Source: Pseudomonadota bacterium
GTDB lineage: Bacteria > SAR324 > XYD2-FULL-50-16 > JAHJRI01
Assembly: GCA_022360105.1 (NCBI GenBank)
Contig: JAKSDL010000504.1
Span: forward strand, 1 to 28,043
Direction: 5' to 3'
DNA: 28,043 nucleotides
Of this stretch, positions 16,724-25,905 are shown piece by piece. The notes below the pieces were generated by a model. That model was not told where the DNA came from, made no database searches, and was given only the letters and a program-made list of their open reading frames with translations. Made by a program: the position numbers and the translations under genes. Numbering within the stretch: position 1 is the first letter of the stretch; each line of letters starts with the position of its first letter.

Positions 16724-17971
16724 TTAATCCGGCAGCTCGATAATAAAACGCGCACCCAAGTCTATACCGTCACTTTCCGCCCAGATCTTGCCTCCGTGGG
16801 ATTCAACAATGTATTTAGCTTTGGAAAGATTTAAACCGAAACCATCTTCTCGACGATAGTATGCTTCCAGATCATAAGCCTGAAAAACCTTTTCAAGATT
16901 TTTTTCCGGTATTCCCACACCCCGGTCTTCGATCCAGATTTGTGTGCACTCCTGGTTTGGCTTCTTGGTGCTGAGATAAATTTTACCACCCTCGTCGGAA
17001 TGATTTACGGCATTGTCCAAAATGATGATCATCACTTCTTCAAAATAGCGTCGATCCATGTTTATTGTTTCGGACTGACTGAAATCCGATTCAATCACAA
17101 GATTGGATTTTTGGATGGTTTCCTGAAACGTCTCCATCAGGTTAGGTAATTCATTAGATATGGAAATATCTTCAACCTGGAGGTTCAACTCGCTGCCCAT
17201 GAATTCAAAATAGATCAGGAAAGCTTTGATTAAGTCGTTTAAACGGTTAAAACCCTTTTTTACCATTTCCAGAACAGCCCGGTTCTGATCCGAAAGATTG
17301 TACTCATCAAACACCTGCGAAGCCCCTACATGATTCAATGGCGTCAGCAGTTCGTGATAGAGAAACTGGATGATTTTTGCCTTCTCCTTATCAAGAGTTT
17401 CTAATCTGCCGTAAGCATGTTCCAGCTTTTCAGAAATCTGCTTTAACTCCTGGTAGCTCTCTTTCAGAGCAATCAAGTCTTTATAGCCTCTCAGTGAGGT
17501 CGTGATAGTGGTGTAGAGTCTTCTGGTGGTAATATCTCCTTTTTCGATATAATCATTGATAACATAATCTCTTATAACGGTTTCCTCAGGGGCTTCTCCT
17601 GGCTGACCGGTCCGTATAATTATTCGAATGGATTCATTCTCTAAATCCTGCCGGATATATTCCACCAGTTTTAGCCCGGCATCCCTTTCTTCCATTACCA
17701 CATCGAGCAGCACAAGAGCGATATTATCGTTTTTGCTTAAAATCTCTTTGGCTTCCTGAGAAGAATAAGCACTATGAAAATTGATTTTCTGTCCCTGGAA
17801 GGTGTAATTTCGAAGGATCATCTTTGTCATCTTGTGAACATCCTGTTCATCATCGACGATGAGTACTTCCCACATATTTCCGTCTTTAGATGGTTTTTCC
17901 GAATTAAATTTATCTGTGAACACAACGAATTGATCGAAACCGCTCGTGCTATCCCCTTGTGATGACAACAT
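16724..17971 (-). CDS. Hybrid receiver-histidine kinase, cytoplasmic
   Basis: This 415-aa protein has no membrane segment. An N-terminal receiver domain (about 34-165) has the acidic pair Asp40/Asp41, phospho-acceptor Asp90 in LLDVVM, Thr121 in RTGQPGE and Lys144. A coiled linker (165-198) leads to the kinase core with phospho-acceptor His206 in FLYHELLTPLNH, N box Asn320 (ILDNAVNHS), EDRGVGIPE at 348-356 and GFGLNLSKAKYIV for ATP binding. A receiver placed before the kinase suggests input by phosphotransfer from another kinase. ATG 17971 gives a polar 33-residue leader; Met33, right before the receiver core, is an alternative start. The periplasmic binding protein gene follows 33 bp downstream, so the two probably form an operon. 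Confidence 0.92.
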   Translation of the reverse strand: MLSSQGDSTSGFDQFVVFTDKFNSEKPSKDGNMWEVLIVDDEQDVHKMTKMILRNYTFQGQKINFHSAYSSQEAKEILSKNDNIALVLLDVVMEERDAGLKLVEYIRQDLENESIRIIIRTGQPGEAPEETVIRDYVINDYIEKGDITTRRLYTTITTSLRGYKDLIALKESYQELKQISEKLEHAYGRLETLDKEKAKIIQFLYHELLTPLNHVGASQVFDEYNLSDQNRAVLEMVKKGFNRLNDLIKAFLIYFEFMGSELNLQVEDISISNELPNLMETFQETIQKSNLVIESDFSQSETINMDRRYFEEVMIIILDNAVNHSDEGGKIYLSTKKPNQECTQIWIEDRGVGIPEKNLEKVFQAYDLEAYYRREDGFGLNLSKAKYIVESHGGKIWAESDGIDLGARFIIELPD

Positions 17972-18813
17972 TTTTTTGTTACTCGTCTATCTGTAAGTAT
18001 TAACTATCTAAAAGTGAAATATAAAATCCCATTTCCCCAACAATCATAGTTATATATCGGAATTAGAACGCCACAATAGGGAGGATATTCGGGTTGATAA
18101 CGTAACTATTCGCTGCATATACTTTTAATTCATCTCCGGGATAGTCCGGGTTCATTTATTTTGCTCTCGAAAAGAACCCTTCCGGGGTAGGGATTACGAC
18201 AAGAACACCAAGGCAAACACGTCCGCTTCGGCTCTTCTGCAACTCTTCAGGATATTGCACAATGTTCGTCGATTCTAATCAGATGATTTAAACTTGTGCA
18301 ACTGGAAAATCTTTCTGAACAAACCATGGCAATTATATCGTGTAAATACGTCCAAGCAACTATTCACCTAAGTGTATACAATAGCTTTATCTTCAAATTT
18401 AATTGAACATCCTCGTAAAAACAATTGAATCATGTTCAAATTCTGGAGAAGATTCTAGAAATGTTGTTTACAAATAGTAAATTACAATCCCACAACCAGA
18501 TTTTTTTAGCGGATGAATCACTGACAAATGAGTTTTGTTGCAAACTGATCCCAATCAAAATATCAGTTTCCAATTCCTGTTTTATGCTATTATTTTGATT
18601 TGAATTTTTTTCAGTCGTCGGCCATTTAACTCAGGGTTAAAATACTGCTTGCTCACCATCCAAGATTCAGGGATCAGCTAAGAAAGCCTTTCCTTTGCTT
18701 TTAATAAACAGTCTCACCAGTAAAAATCCCCCTCATTAGTGGCTGAAGGGAAAGTCGCTAAACCCTTATCCAGCCTTGTGCCAGATGCCGGAATTCAGCT
18801 TGAGGATTATCGT

Positions 18814-18896
18814 GCTGTCAGCCGTCAGCGTTCAGCTTAAAACATTACAATTACAAGGAGAAACCGGCTGAGAGCTGAAAGCTGACTGCTGAAAGC
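18814..18896. repeat. Inverted repeat built from TCAGCNN heptamers
   Basis: The left arm 18814-18838 contains heptads TCAGCCG, TCAGCGT and TCAGCTT. The right arm 18866-18896 contains the complementary heptads (AGCTGAG, AGCTGAA, AGCTGAC, TGCTGAA). About 21 of 25 positions pair between 18814-18838 and 18872-18896. It is organised like the TATCGGT element at 981-1101 but uses a different word. Confidence 0.75.
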
Positions 18897-19086
18897 ATTA
18901 AACTTCGAAGCACCAAGCTGCTTTTAAAGCTTTTATTGGTATGGGTTAAATTGGTTTTCGTTCAGTCACTAATTAGGCGCAGTTTATGCTTTGCTCGTCA
19001 CAACCAAACTATCTCATTTTGTTGATGTTTGCTTAATAATTGATTTTTTATTGTGATTTCAGTAAATTGAAAAGAACGCGTGTTGC

Positions 19087-19126
19087 CCTGCAAACTTTGA
19101 AATACTGCTGTTTCAAGGTTTGCAGG
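19087..19126. repeat. Strong 16-bp hairpin upstream of the MBL-fold gene
   Basis: CCTGCAAACTTTGAAA (19087-19102) pairs with TTTCAAGGTTTGCAGG (19111-19126) with one G-T wobble and an 8-nt loop. It ends 70 bp before the ATG at 19197. No T-run follows it on plus (ATTATTTTA), so a classical terminator is doubtful. It could be a 5'-UTR structure or an operator. Confidence 0.6.
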
Positions 19127-19196
19127 ATTATTTTACAGAATAAAATTTATTAACACCGACTTTCTACTTGCTGAGTTGTCAGGTTAGAGTGATTTC

Positions 19197-21611
19197 ATGA
19201 AAAGACGAACCGTTGTTGAAAGCCCAAAGCGTAAACTCATTGCCACCAAACTGGACCCTGGTGTTTTCGTTGTGGAAATACCTGCAAAAGACCGCCGCAT
19301 AAGTCTTGGACAACCACCGGATGTGGTTAAACGATTTCAACAAGTAGGTTATTACGGACGCAACGCCGTCAACACTTTTGTTCTCGTGGATTCAAAAATA
19401 CAGGACGACTCCATATGTTGGGTTCTCGTTGAGTTCCCCATCCTGTACGCGTTGTATTTATGCCTTGTCGAGCACAAAGCAAAGCTTGTCCCTGCATTTT
19501 ATGCCGGTGTTTATCCCACCCTGGTAGGTTTGGAGCCTGATATTAACAAGGCTCTGAAAATGATTAAGTATGGGAATTATGGCATCGATCGATTGGAAGA
19601 ACTTGATCAACTGGATATTCCTGAAGCAACCAGGGATGCCCTAAAATCTGAAATTTTGGGATTGGCAGTAGGCAACGAAATCAAAGACAGCCATACTTTT
19701 ATTGAATCCGTATTCCTTGATCCGTCACCTAAAAATGAAAACGAATTTAGTGATATTGGCGATGGAATCAAGATTGGTCGACTGGGTTACAATACCTATC
19801 GATTTGTGTTCGAAGACGATCATATCGATGTAGATGTCTCTTTGGAAGATGATGAAAAGTTCAGGGCTCCTGTGGAATATAAGCATTTGAAATTCCCGAT
19901 CACCAATTTCGGAATTTGGCACACAGGAGAATATGACGGTATGGATCCTTATTTCAGCTGTGCCCATACCACCATCATCCATAAATTTGAACCCATTCTG
20001 GTGGATTATCCGTCCAACATGACGGATATTATTAATCACAATGGTCTTTCCAAGCAATCCATCCATTATATTGTGGTCACGCATAACCACGATGATCATA
20101 TCGGTGCCATGGTGGAACTGTTCAGACGGAACAGTCCGTGCCACATCATCACTACTGAGCCGGTTAAGTATTCCATTATCAAAAAGATCTCATCCTTAAT
20201 TGACCTGCCGGAACTGCTGGTGGAAAACAGTTTCTTCTGGATTATTCTGCCGTTCCGAAAGGACAATCCCTACCAAACAGAGTCATACAACCTGGAAGGA
20301 ATACAGATTACCGGTCATTTAAGCTGCCACAGTGTGCCGACGACGGTCTATACCTTTGATTTGCAACTGGAAGGTTATCGCTACACTTACGGACATTTTT
20401 TGGACATTGTTGCCTTTAAACGGATGGCTTCAATGGTCAAGGATGGCTGGATGCCACAGGATCATCTGGATCACCTGGATTCTGTAATTCGTAAACGTGA
20501 ATACAGTTTGATAAAGTACGATTGTGGCTGCCCTAGCGCGGAATCGCTTCCTTACACCGTTCACGGACAGTGGCAAGATCTGAAGAAAGCCAAGACAGAT
20601 CGATCGTTCAGGGTCTTTACCCATGTCACCAAAAGTTTGTTAAGCAAGGACTACGAGAAAGAAGGACGGTTTGTCGCCGTGGGAGATCTGGACCAGGTTA
20701 TCAAACTGCCCAATGGTGAAATCAAAAATTTTGGAGCCGGCTTACATCCTGTCATTCCTTTCTTTTTCCAGGCCTATAACCTGATATTGCAATATTTTGA
20801 AAGCCTGCTCGGAGATCCGGGAGATGAAAACACCAAAGCAACCATGAGGCACTATGCGTTTGTCTTTGCCAATACGCCCACCCAAAGCAATCCGAATATT
20901 GGAACCTTCATGATTGAACAAGGCGCTGCTTCTGACAGTGTTTATATCATCGTCCGAGGCCGTGCGGAATTCATGACTTTTGATGAAAAAGGAAAGCTGA
21001 GTTCAAGGTCGTCCGTAGGCGATGGTGAGGTAATGGGAGATATCGGTGTGCTGGCTCAGCGTCCCAGAATGGCTTCTGTAAAAACCTTGAACCGGCTACG
21101 ATACTTACGAATTCCCGCTTCTCAATTCATCGAAGCAATGAATGCCCTGGACATCAATTACGAAGGGAATTTCAAGGAGATGTTTGAAAGGAGATTGCTG
21201 TTTCAATCTGCATCGGATATTTCTCAGGATGTATCTACCACGGTACTCAATCGCATCGCCAAAAACAGCCGGACATACCGTGTAAAAAAAGACGAAATCA
21301 TAATCAAAAAAGGAGAGAAAGATCAGCGGCTACTAATTGCTGAGGGTGCGGTCAGCATTGAGGTTGGTCAAGACTCGATTCGGCTGGACGGGCCTGATAC
21401 TGTGGGTGAATGCGAATTTTTTATTCATAATATACGTAAAAATGATACCCGCTTGCATTCTGTCAAAGCTTTGGAACCGACAACGATTCTTGAAATTGAC
21501 GGCTCATTTTTCATTAAAATACCTGTTATAATAGACAATATCAGACGAATTATTCGTCACCGCAGGAAGGATATTTACAAAAGCCTCCCTCAAATCGACC
21601 AGACTTTATAG
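19197..21611 (+). CDS. Metallo-beta-lactamase-fold protein with two cyclic-nucleotide-binding-like domains
   Basis: An 804-aa soluble protein with an unusual architecture. Residues 1-230 are an N-terminal region I do not recognise. A metallo-beta-lactamase fold follows (about 235-480), with the dimetal motif HNHDDH at 296-301 and candidate further ligands His378, Asp403 or Asp442, and His456. Two regions resemble the CAP/PKA cyclic-nucleotide-binding fold. The first (about 548-665) has IIVRGRAEF and a cassette-like GDIGVLAQRPRMASV at 614-628, with Asp where Glu is usual and the arginine kept. The second (about 675-795) has LIAEGAVSIEV and GECEFF...TRLHSV at 737-756. No DNA-binding domain follows. 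The likely scheme is a hydrolase or redox enzyme gated by a nucleotide; substrate and ligand are unknown. The convergent kinase gene ends 40 bp beyond its stop. Confidence 0.85.
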   Translation: MKRRTVVESPKRKLIATKLDPGVFVVEIPAKDRRISLGQPPDVVKRFQQVGYYGRNAVNTFVLVDSKIQDDSICWVLVEFPILYALYLCLVEHKAKLVPAFYAGVYPTLVGLEPDINKALKMIKYGNYGIDRLEELDQLDIPEATRDALKSEILGLAVGNEIKDSHTFIESVFLDPSPKNENEFSDIGDGIKIGRLGYNTYRFVFEDDHIDVDVSLEDDEKFRAPVEYKHLKFPITNFGIWHTGEYDGMDPYFSCAHTTIIHKFEPILVDYPSNMTDIINHNGLSKQSIHYIVVTHNHDDHIGAMVELFRRNSPCHIITTEPVKYSIIKKISSLIDLPELLVENSFFWIILPFRKDNPYQTESYNLEGIQITGHLSCHSVPTTVYTFDLQLEGYRYTYGHFLDIVAFKRMASMVKDGWMPQDHLDHLDSVIRKREYSLIKYDCGCPSAESLPYTVHGQWQDLKKAKTDRSFRVFTHVTKSLLSKDYEKEGRFVAVGDLDQVIKLPNGEIKNFGAGLHPVIPFFFQAYNLILQYFESLLGDPGDENTKATMRHYAFVFANTPTQSNPNIGTFMIEQGAASDSVYIIVRGRAEFMTFDEKGKLSSRSSVGDGEVMGDIGVLAQRPRMASVKTLNRLRYLRIPASQFIEAMNALDINYEGNFKEMFERRLLFQSASDISQDVSTTVLNRIAKNSRTYRVKKDEIIIKKGEKDQRLLIAEGAVSIEVGQDSIRLDGPDTVGECEFFIHNIRKNDTRLHSVKALEPTTILEIDGSFFIKIPVIIDNIRRIIRHRRKDIYKSLPQIDQTL

Positions 21612-21651
21612 TGATAACAGTGCTGAGAAGCTTTTTACAAAAACATATACA

Positions 21652-24600
21652 TCACTCCACTGTTATTGCTTCATTCTTACCCCCATTTCCTCCGGCTTCG
21701 TTAACTACAGGGAGACTGATGACAAAGAGTGTTGATTTTCCCTTGACACTTCGAACATCGATCTTTCCAAAATGGTTTTTGGTGATGATAAAATAGGAGA
21801 CTGATAAACCCAGCCCTGTGCCAATGCCTGTGGGTTTTGTCGTAAAAAACGGTTCAAAAATGCGCTTTTTGGTCTTTTCATCCATGCCCGGCCCGTTGTC
21901 CTCAATGTAAATTTCGACCAAACCATTGTTGAATCTTGTTTTGATTGTTATTGTCGGCTCTATATTCTCTTGTTCAAGCTCATGCATGGCCTGGGCTGCG
22001 TTTTTTAGAATGTTTAAAAAAACCTGCTCAATTTCAGTTTTTGAACATAAAATATCGGGTAGATCCTCCTCGTAATCCTTGAATATTTTAATCTTTCTAA
22101 AATCAAATCGTGAATCAACTTTGAAATCCTTCATGGCAAGCAATAACGTGTCTTCAAGGATATTGTTTACATTTTGTCTGTTTTTTGGCGTTGCTCTGCT
22201 GTTACTACTGAAGTCAAGCATGTTTTCGATGATTCTTGCCGCCCTGATTCCGGCATCTTGCATAGCTTCCAGGTATTTGTTGATATTTCTGTCTTCAAGA
22301 TATTGTTGAACTTTCTCCAGATCAATTCCCAACTGATCTGCCTTTTCTTTGTTTTTCCTGAGTTCCGGAGAGAGCCGTCTAAATGTGTTTTGAACCCCCT
22401 GAAGTATTATTCCCAATGGATTGTTAATCTCATGGGCCATACCGGCAGCAAGCCCTCCGACTGACATCATTTTTTCTGTTTGCACCATGATTTCTTCCAT
22501 TCGAACTCTTTCCGTGACATCATCCAATCGAATCACAGCCCCTTTTGCCCCGTCCGCGGCTAAGGGATATATTGTCATATCAAGAAAAGTGGAATTCCCA
22601 TTCGATTCAACCAGAATCCGCTCATCTTTTCGGACAGTCCGCTGTTCTATGGCCTTTTTAATTTGTTCCATCTGATTGGCCAACAAGGGATATGCCTCCT
22701 CAAGTTTTTTGCCTTCCGCATCAGCGGCTACCATCCCCGTTTCACATTCCGCTTGTTGATTCCATTGCATAATCGTTCCTGAGATATCCACACCAACCAG
22801 AATAGAAGGCATCGAATTGATAATATTGGTTAATAAGGTCTGCAACTGGCTCAACTCCTGCTCTGTACGTCTGTGTTCCGAAATTTCCAGTTGCAAATCT
22901 CCCATGATCGATCTTAACCGAATTGCCATATCGTTAAACGCCTTGGCGAGCTGCCCAACTTCATCCCGTGCAGACATCATTTCCGATGACAGACGAATAT
23001 CCATTTTACCTTTGCTGATGTCTTCCGAAGCCTCTTTTAGCTCTTTAATAGGATTGGAGATTCTTCTGGCAATAAGAACGCTGCTGCCACTAATCACCAA
23101 TATTCCCAAAATGCCAATAACACCAAAAAAATAGATGGTAAGTCGGACCGGGTAAAAAGCCTCCCTCGAATCGATCTCTGCTACCAGCGCCCAGGTTTCA
23201 TCCCAGACACGAACTGGTGAATAAGCTGAAAGGACCTCATCCCGGTTGTAATTAAAAGTCAGTTCCCTGCCCGAATATCCCGCTAATGCATTTTGTGTAG
23301 CGCTGGTATTAATCTGTTTTCTCAGAGGCTCCAAAAACGTGGCTTGAACTGAATACCCACCGGGATCAAGATATGAATCCGAACGCATCAACATGTCAGA
23401 TCCCACCAGATAGGTTTCGCCCGTGTTTCCCATCCCTGATCGCTCCTGCATAACCTGGTTGATTGTTTCAAGCGATAATTGAAGGACCACGACGAGTTCG
23501 ACGTTTTCTCCATACATCACCGGTTGGGCGATAAACGCAACCGGCTTGTAAGATCTGGAGGCATAGGGTTGAAAGTCTTCAAACGCAAACTGACCGGTTT
23601 GACTGACCCTGTGGAAGAGTTTTCCCAAGCTGGTGCCCGCATGTGAACCTGTCACAAGATTGGTGCGATATTCGGGACTTTTGGCTACGGAATAGAAAAC
23701 ATCGCCGGCTGGTGTTATCAGCAGCAAATCAAAATAGCCGTATATAGAAATGAACTTTTGAAAATAGTCTTCTTTTACATTCTTCAATTTTGGAGCAATG
23801 ACAGATTCCAGATCAATAACCGTCACCAGCAACCAGTTTAACCCCCCTACCTTTATTCGGTCATATTCCATGATTTGGGGTTTTTCGGACAGTATTGTGA
23901 CGATCCGTTGTTTGCCGGTATTGTTTTCTTCAAATATTTCCTTGCCAATAAAAACCTGACCAAAACGATCAGAAGAGTTCTCCGGATTGCTTCTATAGAT
24001 CATTTTATCATTGTGATCTGCCAGCAGAAAAGAATTCTCCGTACTTCCTTTGGCATGTCCCCGCTGAACAAGCGCATTTAGATAATCATTGTCAAACTTT
24101 AAAATAATGACACCAACAGCATTCCCAAACTGATCAAGAACGGGAGCACCTGCAAACGCCATGTAGCGATTTTGAGAGGGCTTATAGATACTAAAATCCT
24201 GAATGGAAGCCTTTTTTAATGCTTTTGTAAAAACCTGTGATATACCCGTGTTTTTCAAAGGAGGCGCAGAGATAAACTTGCCAAGATCCGCTTCCCGGTT
24301 AGTGCTAAAGACAATGAGACCTTCTGCCGATACCAGGAGCAAATCATAGTACCCGTAATCTTTTTTAAAACGACTTAATGAACCGGCATATTTGATGTTT
24401 TCCAGATAATTATACATTCCCTGGTCAATGTTTCCGGGCATGTCGTAAAGCGTTTTAAAATCAAGCATCGCCCTATAGACCGACGAATTATGGGCGATTG
24501 AATCAACATCTCTCAAAATGTGTTTAAAATATCCTTCTATTTCAGCGCGCTTTATCTCCTGGATCGTTTCCAACTTTTCAAATGCCGCCTTTTGGAGACT

Positions 24601-24828
24601 GCCAACCGTCTCCATGAGCATCTTCATATTTTTCTGTTTTTCGCTGAAAAAGCTTTGTATCTGGTATTTCTTGACTTCGCGAGTATTTTCCAGTTGGCTG
24701 TAAGTTACGCCTGAGAGGGATTTGACAAAGGTCATCAAAGTAACAACGCCAAGCACAGCGAATGGAACAATGCTTAAAATCAAAAATGATATCAGCAGCC
24801 GGGTGCGAATTTTTAGGTTTTTAAACAT
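21652..24828 (-). CDS. Sensor histidine kinase with duplicated Cache-type sensor, HAMP and PAS domains
   Basis: About 1058 aa from ATG 24828; the frame extends to a TTG at 24861, which I reject because MFKNLKIRTRLLISF is a typical cytoplasmic start before TM1 (about 10-35). The extracytoplasmic part (36-560) looks like two tandem Cache-type units: YGYYDLLLVSAEGLIVFS and YGYFDLLLITPAGDVFYS begin equivalent halves, about 200 residues apart. TM2 (564-587) is followed by HAMP (588-640), PAS (about 665-775) and a kinase core with His799 in GMAHEINNPLG, N box Asn943, EDNGPGMDE, and GTGLGLS. It has no receiver domain. It starts about 40 bp after the stop of the DctP-type binding protein gene on the same strand, suggesting that the pair senses one ligand. 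Its last bases lie 40 bp from the convergent MBL-fold gene. Confidence 0.93.
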   Translation of the reverse strand: MFKNLKIRTRLLISFLILSIVPFAVLGVVTLMTFVKSLSGVTYSQLENTREVKKYQIQSFFSEKQKNMKMLMETVGSLQKAAFEKLETIQEIKRAEIEGYFKHILRDVDSIAHNSSVYRAMLDFKTLYDMPGNIDQGMYNYLENIKYAGSLSRFKKDYGYYDLLLVSAEGLIVFSTNREADLGKFISAPPLKNTGISQVFTKALKKASIQDFSIYKPSQNRYMAFAGAPVLDQFGNAVGVIILKFDNDYLNALVQRGHAKGSTENSFLLADHNDKMIYRSNPENSSDRFGQVFIGKEIFEENNTGKQRIVTILSEKPQIMEYDRIKVGGLNWLLVTVIDLESVIAPKLKNVKEDYFQKFISIYGYFDLLLITPAGDVFYSVAKSPEYRTNLVTGSHAGTSLGKLFHRVSQTGQFAFEDFQPYASRSYKPVAFIAQPVMYGENVELVVVLQLSLETINQVMQERSGMGNTGETYLVGSDMLMRSDSYLDPGGYSVQATFLEPLRKQINTSATQNALAGYSGRELTFNYNRDEVLSAYSPVRVWDETWALVAEIDSREAFYPVRLTIYFFGVIGILGILVISGSSVLIARRISNPIKELKEASEDISKGKMDIRLSSEMMSARDEVGQLAKAFNDMAIRLRSIMGDLQLEISEHRRTEQELSQLQTLLTNIINSMPSILVGVDISGTIMQWNQQAECETGMVAADAEGKKLEEAYPLLANQMEQIKKAIEQRTVRKDERILVESNGNSTFLDMTIYPLAADGAKGAVIRLDDVTERVRMEEIMVQTEKMMSVGGLAAGMAHEINNPLGIILQGVQNTFRRLSPELRKNKEKADQLGIDLEKVQQYLEDRNINKYLEAMQDAGIRAARIIENMLDFSSNSRATPKNRQNVNNILEDTLLLAMKDFKVDSRFDFRKIKIFKDYEEDLPDILCSKTEIEQVFLNILKNAAQAMHELEQENIEPTITIKTRFNNGLVEIYIEDNGPGMDEKTKKRIFEPFFTTKPTGIGTGLGLSVSYFIITKNHFGKIDVRSVKGKSTLFVISLPVVNEAGGNGGKNEAITVE

Positions 24829-24867
24829 TGGTCGCGCAAAACTTGATAGGTTTGGTGACAAAAAAAA

Positions 24868-25905
24868 TCAGGGGCATTCAACTTCGGACCTTAATTTTTT
24901 CCACAATCCAATCATTTTTCTTCCGGGGTCTTGCAAACCCGTTTGATTAAACTGCTTTTGCATGTCATTAAAGAAATCGGGATTGGCGTCTTGCCATTTT
25001 TTCAATTCACTATCCGGAAAAGGATGGAAAGTAACTCCCTGCTGTTTAAGAAAAATTCTGGCTTGTCTATCGGCTTCTTTTGTATTTTCAAAACTCTTGG
25101 CCCTGGCTAATTCAGCAACTGATATTAGGGCCTGTCGATGTCTATCGCTGGTTTTTTGCCAGGTTTTTTCGCTTATCCAGACCCCCCAACCTGGCCCTTC
25201 CCACATCACAACTTCGGTTACGTGCTTTGCAAATTCATATATTCTGTATGATACCATTAAATCGGTTGAAAATGGGCAACCATCTATTAAACCGAATTTA
25301 AATCCGTCATAGATGTGAGGTAAAAACATGGTGATTGATTTCGCTTTTGCTGCATTGACAAGCCTCGGCATGTCCTTTCCCCAGGTTCGGATTTTCATCC
25401 CGTTTAATTCAGCAAAGGTTCGGACAGGGTTTTTGGAAACTAACAAATAGGGATTAAGTAAATGGAAATACAGGGATCGTATTCCATTGCGTTGAGCTTC
25501 TTCGCGAAAATCGGGAATTTGCTTCAGAAATGCTTCCATAATTTTACGCGACTGGCAAACATTGTCCATCCCCATTGGAATTGCATTTGGTGCGGAATGG
25601 AGAGGCAATTCTTCAGGAAAGTAGCCGGCGGAAACAGCTGCCAAATCAATTGCATTGTTTTTTAACAGGACAAGATTTTCCTTGGCGTCTCCCAATGCAT
25701 TGGACCAGTATATTCTAATCTCCAACTCACCATCGGTTAATTTGAAGACTTGATCTGCAAACCATTGATCCAATTTTGAACCTGATGTATTGGCAGGGAA
25801 CTGGTGGTTCATCTTCAGAACTGTTTTCGCTTTCAATGGAAGAGAACCTGACAACACAACCAATATGAACAGAATAGGGCCTAAAACCTTCTGAACATAA
25901 TCCAT
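24868..25905 (-). CDS. TRAP-type DctP-family solute-binding protein
   Basis: A 345-aa periplasmic protein. I chose ATG 25905 over the upstream in-frame start at 25992 because AAGGA lies 6 bases before it and it opens directly into a signal peptide (MDYVQKVLGPILFILVVLSG, cleavage after about residue 26). The mature protein has DctP features: LKMNHQFPANTSGSKLDQWF at the N terminus, YWSNALGDAKENLVLLKNNAIDLA, and NGMKIRTWGKDMPRLV with the conserved arginine for a carboxylate ligand, then DGFKFGLIDG. TRAP transporters also need DctQ and DctM membrane subunits, and neither gene is adjacent. The next gene is a kinase with a large periplasmic sensor, so this binder may present its ligand to that kinase. 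An organic-acid ligand is likely from the family; its identity is unknown. Confidence 0.88.
   Translation of the reverse strand: MDYVQKVLGPILFILVVLSGSLPLKAKTVLKMNHQFPANTSGSKLDQWFADQVFKLTDGELEIRIYWSNALGDAKENLVLLKNNAIDLAAVSAGYFPEELPLHSAPNAIPMGMDNVCQSRKIMEAFLKQIPDFREEAQRNGIRSLYFHLLNPYLLVSKNPVRTFAELNGMKIRTWGKDMPRLVNAAKAKSITMFLPHIYDGFKFGLIDGCPFSTDLMVSYRIYEFAKHVTEVVMWEGPGWGVWISEKTWQKTSDRHRQALISVAELARAKSFENTKEADRQARIFLKQQGVTFHPFPDSELKKWQDANPDFFNDMQKQFNQTGLQDPGRKMIGLWKKLRSEVECP

Larger units (their letters stand above)
17972..19196. other. 1.2-kb gene-free region between divergent genes
   Basis: It separates the minus-strand receiver-kinase gene from the plus-strand MBL-fold gene, so it must hold both promoters. 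I find no protein-like open frame, tRNA or insertion sequence. Two structured elements stand out: the TCAGC heptamer inverted repeat at 18814-18896 and a 16-bp hairpin at 19087-19126. An unplaced small RNA or decayed gene cannot be excluded. Confidence 0.6.

Noticed and set aside
21614..21666. 9-bp inverted repeat ATAACAGTG/CACTGTTAT between convergent genes as a bidirectional terminator
   Set aside because: The loop of about 35 nt is long, the stem is AT-rich and no T-run follows, so a chance match is as likely.
24829..24861. TTG-initiated extension of the large sensor kinase
   Set aside because: It adds a polar 11-residue leader; ATG 24828 starts a typical pre-transmembrane sequence.
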